From Ornithinimicrobium cavernae (GTDB lineage: Bacteria; Actinomycetota; Actinomycetes; Actinomycetales; Dermatophilaceae), in contig NZ_QDDJ01000008.1 of the NCBI RefSeq assembly GCF_003121625.1, positions 186,001 to 250,000 on the forward strand: 64,000 nucleotides of DNA, in the 5' to 3' direction. The position numbers and the translations under genes are program-made. Every line of letters begins with the position of its first letter. Position 1 is the stretch's first letter. The notes beneath the pieces are model-generated. The model was given only the letters and a program-made list of their open reading frames with translations, ran no database searches and was not told where the DNA came from. This document shows positions 28,205-36,640 of this stretch, piece after piece.

Positions 28205-28474
28205 TCAGGACGTCTCGTCGTACTCCGGGTGGAAGAGTTCATCGGGCACCGGTGGCCACGCTGACTCATCCCAGGGCACTTCTTCGTACCCGTCCTGGAG
28301 GTAATCCGCCACCATGAGGTCCTTCGCTTTGAGCGCCTCTTCGTCGCTGTCTGCCACGGTTCGTGTCATCCAGCCCTCACGCCCCCTCCCTCCCAGCTGA
28401 AGGAAGGTGCGCCCGCGGACCCGAAGCATCACGAACTCCGTCCGAAAGAGTCGCTGACGTTGTACGCGAGCCAT
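28205..28474 (-). CDS. Small hypothetical protein
   Basis: An 89-residue acidic protein counted from the ATG at 28474 (an ATG at 28486 is also in frame). It has a basic N-terminal part (RVQRQRLFRTEF), a central GGRGREGWMTRTVADSDEEA and a Trp/Pro/Glu-rich tail. No family is recognised. Codon bias is weaker than in neighbours, so it may be acquired or a chance frame. From 28475 to 28728 I see no further feature. Confidence 0.5.
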   Translation of the reverse strand: MARVQRQRLFRTEFVMLRVRGRTFLQLGGRGREGWMTRTVADSDEEALKAKDLMVADYLQDGYEEVPWDESAWPPVPDELFHPEYDETS

Positions 28475-28728
28475 GGCGTCAGTCACGCCATGAGACTACT
28501 TTGCGACCGCCGGGGTCGGCTCCGAGTGCCCCTCGCGAAGCGCAGCAGGTGCTGCTGCCGGGCGGCCACGAAGGCCGCGTGGTCCGGGTCCATGTCCCCC
28601 ATCGAGCACCCTTCTCTGAATCGTGCCACTACCGCACCGCAGTGGCAGATGGTTGCGGCGCGACGCGCGACGCCTTGACCGGTGCACTAGCGTCGAGGTG
28701 AGAAGCCCCTAGCTCCCCGGAGGTCACA

Positions 28729-30450
28729 GTGAACATTGCCGAGAACATGGTGGCCCAGCTGGTCGCCAACGGCGTCCGGCGCGTCTATGGAATCTCCGGA
28801 GACTCGCTCAACGGCTTCACCGACGCCATGCGCGCCGACGGGACCATGCGGTGGGTGCACGTGCGCCACGAGGAGGGTGCCGCGTTCGCCGCCGCGGCCG
28901 ACGCCGAGCTGACCGGTGAGCTCGCGGTGTGCGTGGGCAGCTGCGGTCCGGGCAACCTGCACCTGATCAACGGCCTGTTCGATGCCAACCGCAACCGGGT
29001 GCCCGTGGTCGCGATCGCCGCCCAGATCCCGAGCAACGAGATCGGCAGTGGCTACTTCCAGGAGACCCATCCGCAGCACCTGTTTGCCGAGTGCAGCGTC
29101 TACACCGAGCTCGTCGCCCACCCCTCGCAGATGCCACGCGTGATGGAGATCGCGATGCGCACCGCCATCGAGAAGCGCGGTGTCGCCGTCATCGTCATCC
29201 CCGGAGACGTCGCCCTGCAGGAGATCGCGGACGACCGCGTCAGTGTCATCACCCAGGCCCGACCCACCGTGGTGCCGGCGGAGGACGAGCTGCGCGCCGC
29301 GGCCGAGCTGCTCAACGGCGGCGACCGGGTCACCATCCTGGCCGGTGCCGGGGTCCAGGGCGCCCACGACGAGGTCGTCGCCCTGGCGGACACGCTCGGC
29401 GCTCCGATCGTGCACGCCCTGCGCGGCAAGCAGTTCATCGAGCACGACAACCCGTTCGACGTCGGCATGACCGGTCTGCTCGGCTTCGCCTCGGGCTATC
29501 GCGCGATGATGGAGAGCGATGTCTTGCTGATGCTCGGCACCGACTTCCCCTATCAGCAGTTCTTCCCCCGCAAGGCCAAGGTCGTGCAGGTGGACCTGCG
29601 CGGTGAGCAGCTTGGCCGCCGGGTGCCGCTGGACCTGGGGCTGGTCGGTGACGTCGGGGACACTGTGCGGGCGCTGGCACCGATGGTGCAGCGCAAGAAG
29701 AAGCGCCGTCACCTCGAGGACTCGCTCAAGCACTATCGCAAGACCCGGGACAAGTTGGACGACCTGGCGACACCGAGCAAGCGGGGCCGGGCCATCCACC
29801 CGCAGTATGTCGCTCGGCTGGTCGACGAGCTCGCTGCCCCGGACGCGGTGTTCATCCCGGACGTGGGGTCCCCGGTCGTCTATGCCGCCAGGTATCTCAC
29901 CAGTGGCGGCGGGCGCCGCATCATCGGGTCGTTCATCCACGGCAGCATGGCCAATGCGGTGCCGCAGGCCGTCGGTGCCCAGTCGGCCTACCTCGACCGG
30001 CAGGTTGTGACCCTGTCCGGTGATGGTGGCGTGACGATGTTGCTCGGTGAGCTGCTCACCCTCACCCAGAACGATCTGCCGGTCAAGATCGTGGTCCTCA
30101 ACAACTCCTCGCTCAACTTCGTGGAGCTGGAGATGAAGGCAGCCGGCTATGTCAACTATGCGACCGACCTGGAGAACCCGGACCTGGCCGCCGTGGCAAA
30201 TGCGTTGGGGCTCAAGGGTGTCCGGGTGGAGAAGTCCAAGGACCTGCCCGATGCGATGCGCGAGTTCCTGGCGCACGATGGTCCCGCCCTGCTCGACGTG
30301 GTGACCGAGCGCGAGGAGCTCACGATCCCGCCGTCGATCCAGGCCGAGCAGGTCAAGGGCTTCACGCTCTATGCGATCCGCACGGTCTTCTCCGGGCGCG
30401 GCGACGAGCTGCTCGACCTGGCGCGCGCGAACTTCCGCCAGTTGTTCTGA
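28729..30450 (+). CDS. poxB: Pyruvate dehydrogenase (quinone) / pyruvate oxidase type ThDP enzyme
   Basis: A 573-residue thiamine diphosphate enzyme that decarboxylates pyruvate to acetate and passes electrons to membrane quinone. The N-terminal Pyr domain has the activating Glu in RHEEGAAFAA (about residue 48). The central FAD-binding domain occupies about 185-335, and the PP domain motif is GDGGVTMLLGELLTLTQNDLPVKIVVLNN. The length and final region match PoxB rather than acetolactate synthase. The start is GTG at 28729. It appears monocistronic. Confidence 0.92.
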   Translation: MNIAENMVAQLVANGVRRVYGISGDSLNGFTDAMRADGTMRWVHVRHEEGAAFAAAADAELTGELAVCVGSCGPGNLHLINGLFDANRNRVPVVAIAAQIPSNEIGSGYFQETHPQHLFAECSVYTELVAHPSQMPRVMEIAMRTAIEKRGVAVIVIPGDVALQEIADDRVSVITQARPTVVPAEDELRAAAELLNGGDRVTILAGAGVQGAHDEVVALADTLGAPIVHALRGKQFIEHDNPFDVGMTGLLGFASGYRAMMESDVLLMLGTDFPYQQFFPRKAKVVQVDLRGEQLGRRVPLDLGLVGDVGDTVRALAPMVQRKKKRRHLEDSLKHYRKTRDKLDDLATPSKRGRAIHPQYVARLVDELAAPDAVFIPDVGSPVVYAARYLTSGGGRRIIGSFIHGSMANAVPQAVGAQSAYLDRQVVTLSGDGGVTMLLGELLTLTQNDLPVKIVVLNNSSLNFVELEMKAAGYVNYATDLENPDLAAVANALGLKGVRVEKSKDLPDAMREFLAHDGPALLDVVTEREELTIPPSIQAEQVKGFTLYAIRTVFSGRGDELLDLARANFRQLF

Positions 30451-30542
30451 GGGTGGGAACAGCCCGTCGTATGCCGCCTGGCTGACCCTGCGGACGGGCG
30501 CGCCACCGACCTGGTGTCGGCGGGGTCTGGCACAGTGCTGGC

Positions 30543-31040
30543 GTGCCCTCTCGCCCGCAGGACGAAGCCGTCGACGCCCCGCCGGCCGTCGTGGACGCTG
30601 CCCACGCGGCGGTGGCTCGGGCGACCGCACGCGAGGTGGCCGTCCACCAGGCCTACGACCGGGCGCGCAACGTGCTGCGGCTGCAGGCGCGGCGTCGCGC
30701 CCTGGTGCCGCTGACCCGCGAGATGTTCAGCACGCCGGGACGATTGGATGCCCACGCAGGACGGTCGATGCCCGCCTATGCCTGGGGCGTGCCGGTGGCC
30801 CGGCGCCGACACCTCCTGGCGGTGATCTGCCCGACCGCGAGTGCGATCACACCAGCGATCCGGGCTGTCCTGGCCACCACCATGATCGTGGTGGCCTCCG
30901 CGGCCGAGGAGGACCGCCTCGCCCGGGTCACCGATCCGCGTCAGCGGTTCGCGCTGCTCTCCGTGCGCGTGCCGGAGCCGACCCACGAGGAGATCGTGGA
31001 CTTCGCGCGCCGCAACCCCACGCCCCGCCGCCCCGATTGA
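30543..31040 (+). CDS. Hypothetical protein (165 aa)
   Basis: A soluble Ala/Arg-rich protein with no recognised domain. The N-terminal half is probably helical (PPAVVDAAHAAVARATAREVAVHQAYDRARNVLRLQARR). The middle contains a hydrophobic stretch (HLLAVICPTASAITPAIRAVLATTMIVVASA) that could be one membrane helix. The start is GTG at 30543. The stop codon lies inside a 16-bp tandem repeat. Confidence 0.6.
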   Translation: MPSRPQDEAVDAPPAVVDAAHAAVARATAREVAVHQAYDRARNVLRLQARRRALVPLTREMFSTPGRLDAHAGRSMPAYAWGVPVARRRHLLAVICPTASAITPAIRAVLATTMIVVASAAEEDRLARVTDPRQRFALLSVRVPEPTHEEIVDFARRNPTPRRPD

Positions 31041-31074
31041 CTGCCGCCCCGACTGACTGCCGCGCCGACTGACC
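31027..31074. repeat. Three tandem 16-bp repeats at a gene end
   Basis: Three near-identical copies of GCCGCCCCGACTGACT run from 31027 to 31074 (at most two differences per copy from this form). The TGA of the upstream gene is in the first copy. Confidence 0.8.
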
Positions 31075-31105
31075 GGAGCCCCCGGAGCACGTCGTCGTGG
31101 GCGGG

Positions 31106-32227
31106 TCAGGCCGCGTGCCAGGCAGCAGCGAGGAGCTCGTGCGAGCGCACCCTGAGCCTCGGGTCGTGGGTGACCGAGGTGATGAGCAGTTCGTCGGCTC
31201 CCGTGGCGCGCTGCAGCACCTTCAGTCCGGCCACCACCGTCTCGGGGCTGCCGACGAACCGGGTGCGGACGCGGTCGTCGACCAGCGCCGCCTCGGCCTC
31301 CCCCAGGGGGTTGGCGAGCGCCTCCTCCGGACGCGGATAGGGGATGGCGCCAGCCCCTGATCGGATCGAGTGGACCCAGTGGCCATAACCGGCCGCGAGA
31401 TGATGCGCCTCCTCATCGGTCGGCGCGACGACCACGTCGGCGGACACGATGACGTGCGGCGCGTCCAGGTCCTCGCTGGGTCTGAAGCTGTCGCGATAGT
31501 GCTGCACAGCGTCGACGATCCCCGAGGGAGCCACGTGATAGTTGGCACCAAACCGCAGGCCACGCTCACCTGCCAGGGCGGACGACTCCCCGCGCGAGCT
31601 GCCCAGGATCCACAGCTGCGGCGGGACCGGACCCACGACCGCGGCCTCGGGCAGAGCCAGGTCGTCAACCTTGAGCGAACCACTCAGGACATCCTGGATG
31701 AGGGCGACCGTGTCGGCATACGGTGCCGACTCTGCCCCCGGGAGGAACTGCAGCCGGCTGGCCACCTGGAACCGTGGGCTGGATAGCAACCCGCCCAGGG
31801 GAACGGGTGCGGGGATCAGCAGCCCCTCCGGCGTGCGGCGCTCCTGCGGCAACGGTCCCTTCGGGGCGATCGTGCTGGAGGGCTTGGCGCGGTTGCCCGA
31901 GCGTCCCAGCCCGAGGTCGATCCGCCCGGGATAGGCCGCCTCCAGCAGGCCAAACTCCTCGGCGATGGACAGGGCGGTCCGGTGGCCGGTCAGGACTGCG
32001 CCGGAGCCGATCCGGATCGTGCTGGTCGCGGCACCGGCGAGGGCGATCGTCACGGCCGGGCTGGACCCGATCACTCCCGCGTTCAGGTGGTGCTCGGCGA
32101 ACCAGTGACGGTGATAGCCCGCAGCCTCGGCGCGCCGCGCGAGCTCAACGCTGTCTGCGAGGGCTTTGGCCGGCGTCGAGCCGCTGCTCACCGGGACGAG
32201 GTCAAGGACTCCCAGGGGGACGGGCAT
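31106..32227 (-). CDS. Luciferase-like flavin monooxygenase (MsnO8-like group)
   Basis: A 373-residue LLM-class flavin-dependent oxidoreductase. The N-terminal pattern PLGVLDLVPVSSG, YHRHWFAEHH and GSGAVLTGHRTALSIAEEFGLLEAAYPGRIDLGLGRS is that of luciferase family group 1. It uses FMNH2 delivered by a separate reductase. The ATG at 32227 is chosen over longer in-frame starts because those lie inside the riboswitch, and an AGGAGC site precedes it. The SAM-IV riboswitch in its leader ties it to sulfur nutrition. Confidence 0.9.
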   Translation of the reverse strand: MPVPLGVLDLVPVSSGSTPAKALADSVELARRAEAAGYHRHWFAEHHLNAGVIGSSPAVTIALAGAATSTIRIGSGAVLTGHRTALSIAEEFGLLEAAYPGRIDLGLGRSGNRAKPSSTIAPKGPLPQERRTPEGLLIPAPVPLGGLLSSPRFQVASRLQFLPGAESAPYADTVALIQDVLSGSLKVDDLALPEAAVVGPVPPQLWILGSSRGESSALAGERGLRFGANYHVAPSGIVDAVQHYRDSFRPSEDLDAPHVIVSADVVVAPTDEEAHHLAAGYGHWVHSIRSGAGAIPYPRPEEALANPLGEAEAALVDDRVRTRFVGSPETVVAGLKVLQRATGADELLITSVTHDPRLRVRSHELLAAAWHAA

Positions 32228-32274
32228 GGTGTTGCTCCTGTTCGCGCGGGTCACATGTGCTTGCAGCGCGTCGG

Positions 32275-32375
32275 AGCGCTGCCCGGTCATCACCTGGGGC
32301 ACCCCGTCACCATGTCGAAGGGTTGCCGTCCGACCAGCCAGGGCTGTGAGGTCGGACTCAGGACCTGGGCCTGAC
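32275..32375 (-). ncRNA. SAM-IV riboswitch (minus strand)
   Basis: Read on the minus strand, the segment has the conserved SAM-IV order: GGTCCTGAG, a GGCTGGTCGGACGGCAACCC core, then GACGGGGTGCCCCAGGTGATGACC closing the first helix. The core spans about 32284-32366, between a shared promoter region and the luciferase-like gene. The short 55-nt distance to the start codon suggests control of translation. Confidence 0.85.
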
Positions 32376-32409
32376 GATACACACCGACACGACCCAATCC
32401 ATAACCGGG

Positions 32410-32440
32410 TTGACTGATGCTCCTTGCATGGTGTTATGTT
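32410..32440 (+). promoter_or_regulatory. Promoter of the organosulfur operon
   Basis: TTGACT at 32410-32415 and a TTATGT-type -10 near 32434-32439 are spaced 17-18 bp, directly before the plus-strand riboswitch. The opposite promoter must also lie within 32376-32440. Confidence 0.6.
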
Positions 32441-32443
32441 TCT

Positions 32444-32530
32444 TCTTGTCAAGAGATCCAGCGACAAGCCCTGGCTTGCTGGGCGGCAACCCTCTCTCGC
32501 AGTGGGGTGCTCCAGGTGATGACTGGGCTG
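32444..32530 (+). ncRNA. SAM-IV riboswitch (plus strand)
   Basis: The segment runs TTGTCAAGAGATCCAGCG, CAAGCCCTGGCTTGCTGGGC, GGCAACCCTC, GTGGGGTGCTCCAGGTGATGAC, a close match to the SAM-IV consensus including the AAGCCC-x-GGCTT hairpin and the final GTGATGAC. It stands 46 nt before a Cys-rich leader and about 310 nt before the first operon gene. SAM-IV switches in actinobacteria turn sulfur genes off when SAM is plentiful. Confidence 0.9.
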
Positions 32531-32575
32531 GTCCGCAATCGCGGTCCGGCAAGTGCGATCCCGAAGGAACGACCA

Positions 32576-32695
32576 GTGAGCGTCAGCACCTCCTCGCCCC
32601 ACCTCCCCGGCTCGATGCGCCCACAGGCACCGGCCTGTCGCGCAGTCCGCGCCCGCTGGGGTTGTCGTTGTTGCTGCTCGCCCTGCTGTCTCTGA
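32576..32695 (+). CDS. Poly-cysteine leader peptide
   Basis: A 39-codon frame starts at GTG 32576, with GAAGGA 6-8 bp upstream; an internal ATG at 32615 would give 26 codons. Its last codons are Cys-Arg-Cys-Cys-Cys-Ser-Pro-Cys-Cys-Leu-stop, with six Cys codons in nine positions. Cysteine is rare in this proteome, so ribosome pausing here should report charged tRNA-Cys. Poly-Cys upstream ORFs are known attenuators of sulfur operons in mycobacteria. It lies between the SAM-IV switch and mutually exclusive hairpins. Confidence 0.75.
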   Translation: MSVSTSSPHLPGSMRPQAPACRAVRARWGCRCCCSPCCL

Positions 32696-32749
32696 GCACG
32701 ACCCTCAGCACCACCTTCTGCACCACCCTCTGCACCGGAAACCCGCACT

Positions 32750-32800
32750 GCCCGTGACTGATTCACGGGGAGGTGCGCTGCGTCTCCCCGCTGCACGGGC
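32750..32800 (+). promoter_or_regulatory. Mutually exclusive hairpins after the poly-Cys leader
   Basis: Hairpin A pairs 32751-32757 with 32763-32769. Hairpin B pairs 32766-32772 with 32784-32790, sharing bases with A. A third pairing joins 32750-32756 to 32794-32800 around B. This is the layout of an attenuator. Hairpin choice could depend on ribosome position on the Cys codons 60-100 nt upstream. Confidence 0.55.
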
Positions 32801-32843
32801 CCAATGGCGGACCCACTTATGACTCGAGCAAAGGACCTTCCGC

Positions 32844-34058
32844 ATGACTTCTTCGCTGTCCCCGATCCACCTGGCCATCGCTCTCGACGGCACCGGCTGG
32901 CACCCCGGCTCCTGGCGCCAGCCCCACTCCAGAGCCGCTGAGGTCTTCTCCGGCGCCTACTGGACCGACCTGGCACGCGAGGCCGAGCACGGCCTCGTCG
33001 ACTTCGTCACCATCGAGGACTCCTTCACCGTGCAGGGCGCCTCGCCGCTCGACCCGACGCCGGTGCCCGGAGGGGGCCGGCTGCGCGGTCGGCTCGACGC
33101 CAGCCTGCTCGCCTCGTTCGTGGCGACGCGCACCGAGCACATCGGCCTGGTGCCCACCATCACCACCACGCACACCGAGCCATTCCACGTGTCCAAGAAC
33201 CTGGCGACGCTCGACCACGTCAGCAACGGCCGCGGCGGCTGGCGGGTGCAGGTGTCTGGACGGCCCGGTGAGGCCGAGCACTTCGGGCGCCGCAGGATCC
33301 CCGGCTTCTTCGACCCTGAGGCCTCCTCCGAGGAGAAGTCGGCACGGGTCAATGAACTGTTCGACGAGGCGGCCGACGTCGTCGAGGTCGTCCGCCAGCT
33401 CTGGGACAGCTGGGAGGACGGGGCCGAGATCCGGGACTCCGCGACCGGACGCTTCATCGACCGCGACAAGCTGCACTACATCGACTTCGAGGGCGACTTC
33501 TTCTCGGTGCGCGGCCCCTCGATCACCCCGCGCCCGCCACAGGGCCAGCCGGTGGTGACCGCGCTGGGCCACGCCACGATCCCCTACGAGCTGGCCGCAC
33601 GCGGCGCCGACGTCCTGTTCGTCACGCCGCACGACGACGACTCGGCCGCCCGGATCCTCGGTGAGGTCCGGGACGCCGAGGCCCGGGTGCGCGCGGACGA
33701 GACTCCGCTGCTGGTCTTCGCCGACCTCGAGGTCGTCCTCGACACCCCGGAGGCCAGTGGAGCACAGCGACTGACCGCGCTCGACGAGGCTGCGGGCCAG
33801 GAGTTCGCCTCCGACGCCCTCATCGTCACCGGGAGCGTCACCGAGCTCGCGGCCCTGATCGGCCGCTGGCAGGCACTGGGTTACGGCGGCTTCCGGCTGC
33901 GTCCCGCAGAGCACGCGGTGGACCTCCCGCTCATCACGGGGTCACTCGTCCCGCTCCTGCAGGAGGCCGGTGCCTTCCGCACGGCCTACGACCAGACCAC
34001 CCTGCGCGACCGGCTGGGTCTGCCGCTCGCCGCGAACCGCCACGCCACCGCGTCCTGA
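32844..34058 (+). CDS. FMN-dependent monooxygenase, NtaA/SnaA/DszA-like (LLM class)
   Basis: A 404-residue luciferase-like monooxygenase. It has the family N-terminus (HLAIALDGTGWHPGSWR), THTEPFHVSKNLATLDHVSNGRGGWRVQVS and a C-terminal region for the TIM barrel end. It would use reduced FMN to oxidise a substrate, probably breaking a C-S bond given the context. AAAGGA lies 8 bp before the ATG. It is the first structural gene of an operon that runs to 44040. Confidence 0.88.
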   Translation: MTSSLSPIHLAIALDGTGWHPGSWRQPHSRAAEVFSGAYWTDLAREAEHGLVDFVTIEDSFTVQGASPLDPTPVPGGGRLRGRLDASLLASFVATRTEHIGLVPTITTTHTEPFHVSKNLATLDHVSNGRGGWRVQVSGRPGEAEHFGRRRIPGFFDPEASSEEKSARVNELFDEAADVVEVVRQLWDSWEDGAEIRDSATGRFIDRDKLHYIDFEGDFFSVRGPSITPRPPQGQPVVTALGHATIPYELAARGADVLFVTPHDDDSAARILGEVRDAEARVRADETPLLVFADLEVVLDTPEASGAQRLTALDEAAGQEFASDALIVTGSVTELAALIGRWQALGYGGFRLRPAEHAVDLPLITGSLVPLLQEAGAFRTAYDQTTLRDRLGLPLAANRHATAS

Positions 34059-34075
34059 CCAGAAAGGCCACTGTC

Positions 34076-35521
34076 ATGCCCAAGCAGGTCATCCTCGGAG
34101 CCCACTTCCCCGGGGTCAACAACACCACCGTCTGGAGCGATCCCCGCTCCGGCAGTCACATCGAGTTCGAGTCGTTCCGGCGATTCGCACAGGCCGCCGA
34201 GCGCGGCCGGTTCGACTTCCTCTTCCTCGCCGAGGGACTGGCCCTGCGCGAGCAGCGCGGGCACATCCACGACCTCGACGTCGTCGGCCGCCCGGACACC
34301 CTCCCGGTGCTGGCCGCCCTCGCGGGTGTGACCGAGCACCTCGGACTGGTCGGCACCATCAACGCCACCTTCAACGAGCCCTACGAGCTGGCCCGCCAGT
34401 TCGCCACCCTCGACCTGCTCTCGCAGGGGCGTGCGGGGTGGAATGTGGTCACCAGCTCCGACGCCTTCACCGGCGCCAACTTCCGCCGCGGCGGCTACCT
34501 CCCCCGCGAGCAACGCTACGCCCGGGCGCAGAGCCAGGTCACCGCCAACCGCCACCTGTGGGACAGCTGGGGCCAGGACGCCGTCGTCGCAGATCGGGAG
34601 GCCGGCCGGTTCACCGACGGCCCAGCCGGCGAGTTCGCCTACGCCTCCGAGTTCTTCGACATCCACGGCACCTTCAACACGCCCCGCCCGCCCCAGGGCC
34701 ACCCGGTGATCTTCCAGGCCGGCGACTCCGAGGACGGCCGCGAGTTCGCGGCCCGCACCGCTGACGCGATCTTCACCGGGCACGGCTCCGGGGATGACGG
34801 GCGGGCCTTCTATCGCGACATCAAGAGACGCCTGGCCTGCTACGGCCGCCGCCCCGAGGACCTGAAGATCCTGCCGGCCGCGACCTTCATCGTCGGCGGC
34901 ACCGACGATGAGGCGCACCGGATCTCCGATGAGGTGCGCCGCCAGCAGGTCAGCGGCCAGACCGCGCTGCTGATCCTCGAGCGCATCTGGAACCGCGACC
35001 TGCGTGACTATGACCCCGACGGCCCGCTGCCGGACATCGAGCCGGAGACGCAGCCCGGCACGCTCATCCAGGGCCGGGTGCAGCATGTGAAGGACCCGGC
35101 CGCCGAGGTCGCCCGCCTCCGCGAGCTGGCCAGGGACAAGAACCTGTCACTGCGCGAGGTCGCCATCGAGATCAGCGCACGGCAGAACTTCGTCGGCAGC
35201 CCGGAGACCATCGCCGATGCGCTCATCGACGCCGTCGAGACCGGGGTCAGCGACGGCTACATCCTGGTCCCGCACATCACGCCCGGCGGGCTGGACGACT
35301 TCGTCGACCAGGTGGTGCCGATCCTCACCGAGCGCGGGGCGCTGCGATCGGAGTATGCCGAGGGGTCGACTCTTCGAGACCACCTCGCCCTGGGTGCAGC
35401 CCGGCCAGCGACGGACTGGGAGGCCGGATCCGCTGCGGGACAGGCCGACCTGTCCGGTCACGAGTCAGCCAGTCACGACCTGCCGAGCCATGACCTCACC
35501 GAGCAGAAGGAGTCAGCATGA
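34076..35521 (+). CDS. NtaA/SnaA/DmoA family FMN-dependent monooxygenase
   Basis: A 481-residue enzyme of the nitrilotriacetate/dimethylsulfide/DBT-sulfone monooxygenase family. Diagnostic segments are HFPGVNNTTVW, TFNEPYELARQFATLDLLSQGRAGWNVVTS, HPVIFQAGDSEDGREFAA and NFVGSPETIADAL. The C-terminal 35 residues are a low-complexity extension. It needs a flavin reductase, and its stop overlaps the next gene, which is one. The substrate is unknown but likely an organosulfur compound. Confidence 0.92.
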   Translation: MPKQVILGAHFPGVNNTTVWSDPRSGSHIEFESFRRFAQAAERGRFDFLFLAEGLALREQRGHIHDLDVVGRPDTLPVLAALAGVTEHLGLVGTINATFNEPYELARQFATLDLLSQGRAGWNVVTSSDAFTGANFRRGGYLPREQRYARAQSQVTANRHLWDSWGQDAVVADREAGRFTDGPAGEFAYASEFFDIHGTFNTPRPPQGHPVIFQAGDSEDGREFAARTADAIFTGHGSGDDGRAFYRDIKRRLACYGRRPEDLKILPAATFIVGGTDDEAHRISDEVRRQQVSGQTALLILERIWNRDLRDYDPDGPLPDIEPETQPGTLIQGRVQHVKDPAAEVARLRELARDKNLSLREVAIEISARQNFVGSPETIADALIDAVETGVSDGYILVPHITPGGLDDFVDQVVPILTERGALRSEYAEGSTLRDHLALGAARPATDWEAGSAAGQADLSGHESASHDLPSHDLTEQKESA

Positions 35522-36057
35522 GCACCGTCATCCTGGTCGGCAACCCGCGCGCCGGGTCCCGCACCGCCACGCTGGCGACGACCCTGACCCAGCAGCTGGC
35601 CCAGGCGCTGCCCGCCGTGGGCACCGACTCCCCCGAGGTCCTGGAGCTGGCCGACCTGGCCGGCATCACCTTCACCGACGAGCCGGCCGTGGCCACGAGC
35701 CCGCACCCCGACCCGTGGGGCGTGGTGCGGTCGGCCACCGTGCTGGTGGTGGCCACACCGACCTACAAGGGCACCTACACCGGGCTGCTCAAGGTCTTCC
35801 TGGACGCCTATCAGGCCGGCGACCTGGCCGGGGTGCTCGCCGTCCCGGTGGCGATCGCGGGCAAGCCCGACCACCAGGAGTCGGTGGGCGCCACCCTGCG
35901 CGACCTGCTGGTCGAGCTCGGCGCGAGCGTCCCGGCGCCTCCCCTGGTGCTCCTGGAGCCCCAGGTGCCCGAGGCCGCCGAGCACGTGACCGACTGGGTC
36001 CGCGAGCATGCGCATGCCCTGGACGCTGCCCTGTCGACGGTGGGAGCGGTCCGGTGA
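35518..36057 (+). CDS. NAD(P)H-dependent FMN reductase (SsuE-like)
   Basis: A 179-residue flavodoxin-fold reductase: VGNPRAGSRTATLA phosphate loop at residues 6-19 and TPTYKGTYTGLLKVFLDAY near 80. It supplies FMNH2 to the LLM monooxygenases of the operon. It overlaps the preceding gene by four bases (ATGA) and the following flavin reductase by four (GTGA). Confidence 0.92.
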   Translation: MSTVILVGNPRAGSRTATLATTLTQQLAQALPAVGTDSPEVLELADLAGITFTDEPAVATSPHPDPWGVVRSATVLVVATPTYKGTYTGLLKVFLDAYQAGDLAGVLAVPVAIAGKPDHQESVGATLRDLLVELGASVPAPPLVLLEPQVPEAAEHVTDWVREHAHALDAALSTVGAVR

Positions 36058-36587
36058 CCGCCCAGATCGCTGCTGCCAGCGCTGGCGCCCCCAGCACTCG
36101 GACGACCGACGCGGCGGACCTCAGCGCTGACTTCCGGGCCACCTTCCGCAACAGCGTCGGCACCGTCAGCGTCATCACGGCCGGGACCGGGCTGCGCCCC
36201 GTCGGCTTCACCGCGACGTCCCTGACGTCGGTGTCGCTGGACCCGCCGATCGTCAGCCTCAACATCTCGCGCACCGCCTCCAGCTGGCCGACCGTCTCCC
36301 GGGCACGGCACCTGGCGGCCCACCTGCTCGCCGCCGAGCACCAGCAGACGGCGCAGATCTTCGCCACCAGCGGGATCGACCGCTTCGCCGCGGTCGGTGA
36401 CTGGGCCACGGGACCGCACGGCATCCCGGTGCTGACCCGGTCCCTGGCCCGGCTGGTGCTCGAGGTGCACAGCTGCACCCACATCGGCGACAGCGCGGTC
36501 CTGTTGGCGCAAGTCCAACAGATCGAGCGCTCCGAGGGTCAGCCCCTGATCTACCACGCCGGTGACTACCGCCACCTGCCCGGCTGA
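36054..36587 (+). CDS. Flavin reductase domain protein (HpaC-like)
   Basis: A 177-residue FMN-binding split-barrel reductase starting at GTG 36054. Family features are FRNSVGTVSVITAG, PVGFTATSLTSVSLDPPIVSLNI and a C-terminal HAGDYRHL. It is a second, structurally unrelated source of reduced flavin in the same operon. That suggests the monooxygenases differ in partner or one reductase has another role. Confidence 0.93.
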   Translation: MTAQIAAASAGAPSTRTTDAADLSADFRATFRNSVGTVSVITAGTGLRPVGFTATSLTSVSLDPPIVSLNISRTASSWPTVSRARHLAAHLLAAEHQQTAQIFATSGIDRFAAVGDWATGPHGIPVLTRSLARLVLEVHSCTHIGDSAVLLAQVQQIERSEGQPLIYHAGDYRHLPG

Positions 36588-36640
36588 CCCGCCCCACGGC
36601 ATACCTGCCCCTCTCCCCCACTCCCTGAACGGTGACACCC

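Noticed and set aside
32410-32757. A 115-codon frame overlapping the plus-strand SAM-IV riboswitch
   Set aside because: It would be translated through the riboswitch from upstream of it. The shorter Cys-rich frame at 32576-32695, with its own ribosome site, explains the region better. The other frame also ends with several Cys codons, which I treat as a by-product of the same bases.
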